Assembly (NCBI GenBank): GCA_033065855.1
Contig: JAVXUO010000452.1
Coordinates: 124,001-188,000 of the forward strand
Reading direction: 5' to 3'
Source of the DNA: Escallonia rubra
Taxonomy: Eukaryota > Streptophyta > Magnoliopsida > Escalloniales > Escalloniaceae
DNA length: 64,000 bases
Made by a program: the position numbers and the translations under genes. Below are positions 60,060 to 64,000 of the stretch, piece by piece. The first letter of the stretch is position 1; each line of letters starts with the position of its first letter. The notes below the pieces were generated by a model. The model was not told the origin of the DNA and ran no database searches. It worked only from the letters and a program-made list of their open reading frames with translations.

Positions 60060-61130
60060 AAGTTTAATTACTTAATTGGGTTATCAAATAAACTCTTAGT
60101 CGATCGCACAATTTTGGGTTTCATACTAAACCTCATAAGCAAATATCTTAAGGTTAAATTGGTGAATGTTCACATAATATAGCATCATGACATTTCAAAT
60201 TTCGTAACATTTATGCCCCAGACTACATACAAGGTGGAGATTTAAAGCAATGTTTGTTTTTCATTTTTGGTTATTTTGAAAGGAATTAATTTCCTGTTCA
60301 TTTCCGGTTCAATGAACATTTATTCTCGGTTAATTCCACAGCTTGGTCGGCTTTCTTTTTAATTATGATCGCTAAAGTTATTGAGTTCAATAATAGTGCA
60401 ATTTAAGTAAGATTTACAGGTTAACTCATGCCAAAAAGATAACATTTGGCGCAATTATAGAGTTTCGTCTTTTATATAATTAATATATTAAATATCATTG
60501 TCTTAAATTTAATAATATTTGTGATCTCTTTGAGCTCGATCTTAAGGTAACTACTTGGCTTGTTTTCTCGCAAGGAGTTGGATCCCCGTTCAATTCTTTA
60601 GCGGTTCTTATTTTCCATGATTTATCGCAAGTACTATTAGTTACCATCAAAACCATCTTAAGATATGAGCTAACTATGAATTCCATCAATCGAGATATAT
60701 TCGTGCACCACAAACCAAAAGTTGAAAGCGCGAATCAGAACAAAAAACTGTTGACCAAAGTTTGATTGAGTTTGATATATTGAGAAGAAGGGAGTATTAG
60801 CTTGTCTGTGCGCTGGAAGATGGTCCGGCTGGTAGATCAATGGCAGAAAAAATCATGCTTTGAAGTTTGAACAACCTAAATTACTCGCCGTGACGAACAT
60901 ATTGACAATAAGAACCTAATTGTTGCTTGCTAAAACTGACCAGTGTGAGCTAAGACCGCAAGCACTGTGCTTCCCATATTCAATTCTTCCTCCTAGTCCT
61001 AATCTACAACAGACTACCTAGTCCTAATCTACAACAGCCGTAGTCTCCATAATACAAGTACTGTTGTGGTGGCAGGCCAACAAAACCAGGAACTGGTCAA
61101 GGCAGGAGAAATCTGGTTTTTCTGGGCTGG
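60060..61130. other. Unassigned stretch
   Basis: AT-rich, with a duplicated CCTAGTCCTAATCTACAACAG (60993-61036) and a Stowaway-end-like GAAGAAGGGAGTA near 60787 lacking a partner. No gene recognised. Confidence 0.45.
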
Positions 61131-61139
61131 TTGCACTTC

Positions 61140-61770
61140 ACCACCCCTTTAGAGATTTAGTTGGTATTTCAACAAGAATGCGAGCCGAGTTTTCAAACTC
61201 TGAAAACTTGGCTCTTATTCGATGTTGCGTTAATTAGATTAGTAATTCTATCTCCAAATCTCAAACACGGCGTGATGTTATGTACGGGTGGATCACTTTC
61301 ATATCTATTCTCCATATGTTCGATAACAAGGGTTATACTTCTAAAATGTCATTCCTTGAGCTTAAACTATAAAGAATATGTTCGATAACAAGGGTTATAC
61401 TTCTAAAATGTCATTCCTTGAGCTTAAACTATAAAGAAGATTAACATATATGAGTTAACAATATCAGGATGAGTTAACTCACCACCCCTTTAGAGATTTA
61501 GTTGGTATTTCAACAAGAATGCGAGCCGAGTTTTCGAACTTTGAAAACTCGGCTCTTATTCGATGTTGCGTTAATTAGATTAGTAATTCTATCTCCAAAT
61601 CCAAATCTCAAACACGGCGTGATGTTATGTACGGGTGGATCACTTTCATATCTATTCTCCATATGTTCGATAACAAGGGTTATACTTCTAAAATGTCATT
61701 CCTTGAGCTTAAACTATAAAGAAGATTAACATAGATTAACATATATGAGTTAACAATATCAGGATGAGTT
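61140..61770. repeat. 341-bp tandem duplication with nested 61-bp duplication
   Basis: Unit 1 starts at 61140 and unit 2 at 61481 (CACCCCTTTAGAGATTTAG). They are nearly identical. Unit 1 has a 61-bp duplication (TATGTTCGATAACAAGGG... at 61315 and 61376); unit 2 has one copy but carries an extra CCAAAT hexamer. The high identity implies a recent event. Confidence 0.93.
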
Positions 61771-61812
61771 AACAAGAACAGAAAATTTTCACTCACTTAT
61801 GTCGTGAACCGC

Positions 61813-61998
61813 AAAGGATATAGCTGAAAGTAGTTTCCCATGCCACCCATTCCCATTCCCAGGCCCAGCAATATTGGCAAATCCTAACGCCAGTTTCTTA
61901 CTTATCATTCGAACACGAATTCTCAATGAGTGAAAAACAAAGATGTTATGAATGAGGGAAGGCTCATAGACTTTGCATCCGTTAAAAGGACACCCGTT
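61813..61998. repeat. Direct repeat, copy 1 (partner 62711-62882)
   Basis: Shares TATAGCTGAAAGTAGTTTCC to TTAAAAGGACACCCG with 62711-62882. On the minus strand both copies are open and read GCPFNGCKVYEPSLNHNIFV-like peptide; no known domain, so an exon fragment duplicated in tandem is possible. Confidence 0.85.
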
Positions 61999-61999
61999 C

Positions 62000-62706
62000 A
62001 GAAACATGGTTGAATCCGGCGACGCATGTTGAATCCGGCGACGGGAGATGACGGCGGCGAAGACGTGTAACTTTATTACCGGCTGTGAAGCGAGAGGGGG
62101 GGGCTGTGTGCGATCTCTGTGTGTGAGAGATCGAGAGAGGGGCACTGTTGTGCGATCCCTGTGTGTGAGAGATCTGGAGAGGGGAGGCTGTTGTGCGATC
62201 TGTGTGTGAGAGACTGAGAGTGATAGTCAGTGAGAAGAGAGTGAGACAAAGGGGGAGAGAGAGACGAGGGAGAGGATGGGGGAAAAGAGTGCGGCCGAGT
62301 GAAGAGACTGAGAGTGATAGTCAGGTTTAGGTTTTTCACTTTTAGTTTATATATATAGTTAGGGTTTCATGTTGGGCTTCAATTTATTTAGGAGTTGGGC
62401 TCTATGTTTATAAATGGGCTTGGGGTTTTGGGCTTATTAATTTTAAGGCCTGGCCTTCCAGGTTTAAATTTTGATTTATATAATTTATGTAAATATTAAT
62501 TCTTAAACATATTATAATTAATTTATTAATTAGACGAGCCGTTCGCGAACACGTTTGTGAATATTTTGGAGTGTTCATGTTCGGCTCATTTAATAAACGA
62601 GCCCTAAAAACTTATTCATGTTATGTTCGTATATTATACGAACAAACATGAACGAATTTTGTGGAGAACGAACCACGAGCCGTTCGTGAAAAGCTCGATT
62701 CATTTA
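62000..62706. other. Segment between direct repeats, GA-rich and repeat-derived
   Basis: Contains repeated GATCTCTGTGTGTGAGAGA-like phrases (62110-62230) and, from 62460, the second copy of the CGAGC-type dispersed repeat seen at 20895-21120. Confidence 0.6.
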
Positions 62707-62710
62707 CAGT

Positions 62711-62882
62711 CATAGCTGAAAGTAGTTTCCCATGCCGCCCATTCCCAGGCCCAGCAATATTGGCAAATCCTAACGCCACTTTCTTACTTATCATTCGAAC
62801 ACGAATTCTCAATGAGTGAAAAACAAAGATGTTATGATTGAGGGAAGGCTCATAGACTTTGCATCCGTTAAAAGGACACCCG
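62711..62882. repeat. Direct repeat, copy 2
   Basis: See 61813-61998; differences are small (for example GCCGCCC for GCCACCC and a 6-bp CCCATT loss). Confidence 0.85.
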
Positions 62883-63689
62883 TGACTGAAGTGCTTCGTA
62901 TGGCTCTTTAATGTCCTCTTCAATGCAGTGCAGAGTTTGCAGGAATAGTTCATTAATTCCCCCAACTACTCGGGTCAGAGTGTTGGTCATCTGCCTTTAT
63001 TGTGTACCATTGGCCAGGACATTCTTTGGTTATGGTTCGCAATCGACAACCACAAGCTTGAGGAGAACAAAATTTCTATTAGCATTTCAGTGAAAATGAC
63101 ATGGTCCAAGTGGCAAGTACAAGCTGCAAAGGAGATATTGCCCATTTTATATCTGAAACTTATGGAAGCTATAAGGACTTGGGCATTATGTACGGCCCAT
63201 TGAATGTCTTTTACTGAGTATTAGATTAGATGTTTGGCACTAGAGGCGAGTATCAACCCGTTTAAACCGATCCGAACCGCTCAAATCGATTAAATCGAAC
63301 CAATCCAATTCAAACCGTTCAAAAATCTTAATAGTTCAGTTTCACATTTCTCAAACCGACCACTGTAGGGTTCGGTTCACGGTTTACTTTTTTGAAATTG
63401 ATCACAAATTGAACCGAACAAATCTATGATATACTCCGTACTATATTATTTTAATTTTTTTAGGGATAGTTAGCTAAGACCCCTAATACTATACACGGTG
63501 TGCGATTCCCCCTCTCCCCTTCAAAATTAACCACTAACCTCCCCACACCACACACCACACACAGACTTACAAAAAGTGGGCATCTTAGACGAGTGCGTTA
63601 TCAAAAGCGTGAACTGACAAAAAATACTCTTATTTTCTTATCCTATTTAAGTTTAATACCATTTTTTCAACTTCTTTTTCTCCTCTCTC

Positions 63690-63823
63690 ACACATTTACT
63701 CAATCCCACGTAAACATATATACACACACTCCACGCACACCCAACACACACACACACACACAATCAACACACGTACACACACACACATGCACATTGAACA
63801 CACACACACACACTCTTACACTG

Positions 63824-63869
<46 letters not shown>

Positions 63870-63890
63870 AACTGAACACACTGTTCTCAT
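63690..63890. repeat. (CA)n and (CT)n microsatellites
   Basis: Interrupted CA repeats (63720-63815), a CT run (63823-63848) and CA again (63849-63869). The region 63210-63690 has a GAACCG/AACCGTTC-rich passage and no recognised gene. Confidence 0.93.
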
Positions 63891-64000
63891 ACATAATCAA
63901 CATACATGCACGCACAAACCCCATGGTTTCCCCTCCCCCAACCCCCTAAACAAACACCCATAAATTGCTCTCACACACCCACACACACACTGACTGCACA

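Noticed and set aside
60720..60800. Second Stowaway end
   Set aside because: GAAGAAGGGAGTA is a weak match with no opposite terminus.
63500..63949. His/Thr-rich 149-residue open frame
   Set aside because: Encoded by CA and CT microsatellites.

Overview
This is AT-rich eudicot nuclear DNA. Plant-type introns (GT...AG with T-rich acceptors), plant gene families (phytochelatin synthase, PR-10/Bet v 1, GH28 polygalacturonase) and plant transposon families (CACTA with CACTACAAGAAAA ends, MULEs, hAT, Tourist-like MITE, TRIM, SINE, copia) all point there. The species cannot be fixed from sequence alone; no rRNA, convincing tRNA, CRISPR or operon is seen. Gene content is low. Most of the window is mobile DNA, often nested, and many ends are defined exactly by target-site duplications (TSDs).

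Region 1 (1-14 kb): a minus-strand phytochelatin-synthase-like (PCS) gene runs from about 7.27 kb to 0.55 kb and continues off the left edge. Its splice phases are consistent, but the catalytic Cys is replaced by Tyr. A second copy of its 3' part lies at 11.3-13.1 kb; it is frameshifted and carries a solo LTR inserted exactly at the intron 3' splice site. Beside it is a PR-10 exon with an in-frame stop. A 1.3-kb hAT element, an RNase H pseudogene and a copia reverse transcriptase relic are in the same region.

Region 2 (14-26.5 kb): one arm of a large inverted duplication (its partner is at 41.5-45.1 kb), an approximately 850-bp tandem array, a 290-bp TRIM, a Tourist-like MITE carrying a 43-bp GC-rich minisatellite, a LINE 3' tail, a copia gag relic and a foldback MITE.

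Region 3 (26.8-34.8 kb): a three-level nest, hAT > CACTA > hAT-MITE, each with its own TSD. It is followed by a 5'-terminal CACTA fragment with a decayed En/Spm transposase gene and a tandem array whose unit recurs inverted at 17.2 kb.

Region 4 (35.3-45 kb): a 5.6-kb MULE with a decayed MURA-type transposase on the minus strand and a divergent GRF-zinc-finger gene with a premature stop, then a short tRNA-like SINE, then a Pack-MULE holding a polygalacturonase exon and sitting inside the second arm of the inverted duplication.

Region 5 (45-64 kb): sparse. It has a probable small gene of unknown function (3' exons at 49.6-50.0 kb), a 1.3-kb long-TIR element, a 188-bp tandem array, an inverted pair of LTR-like segments, and several local tandem duplications (96, 45, 341 and 151 bp), ending in CA/CT microsatellites.

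No locus here is convincingly an intact, functional protein gene. The most informative features are the active-site-less PCS-like locus, the LTR-at-splice-site event, the nested elements and the MULE carrying a GRF zinc finger. I did not find an unambiguous new biological system.
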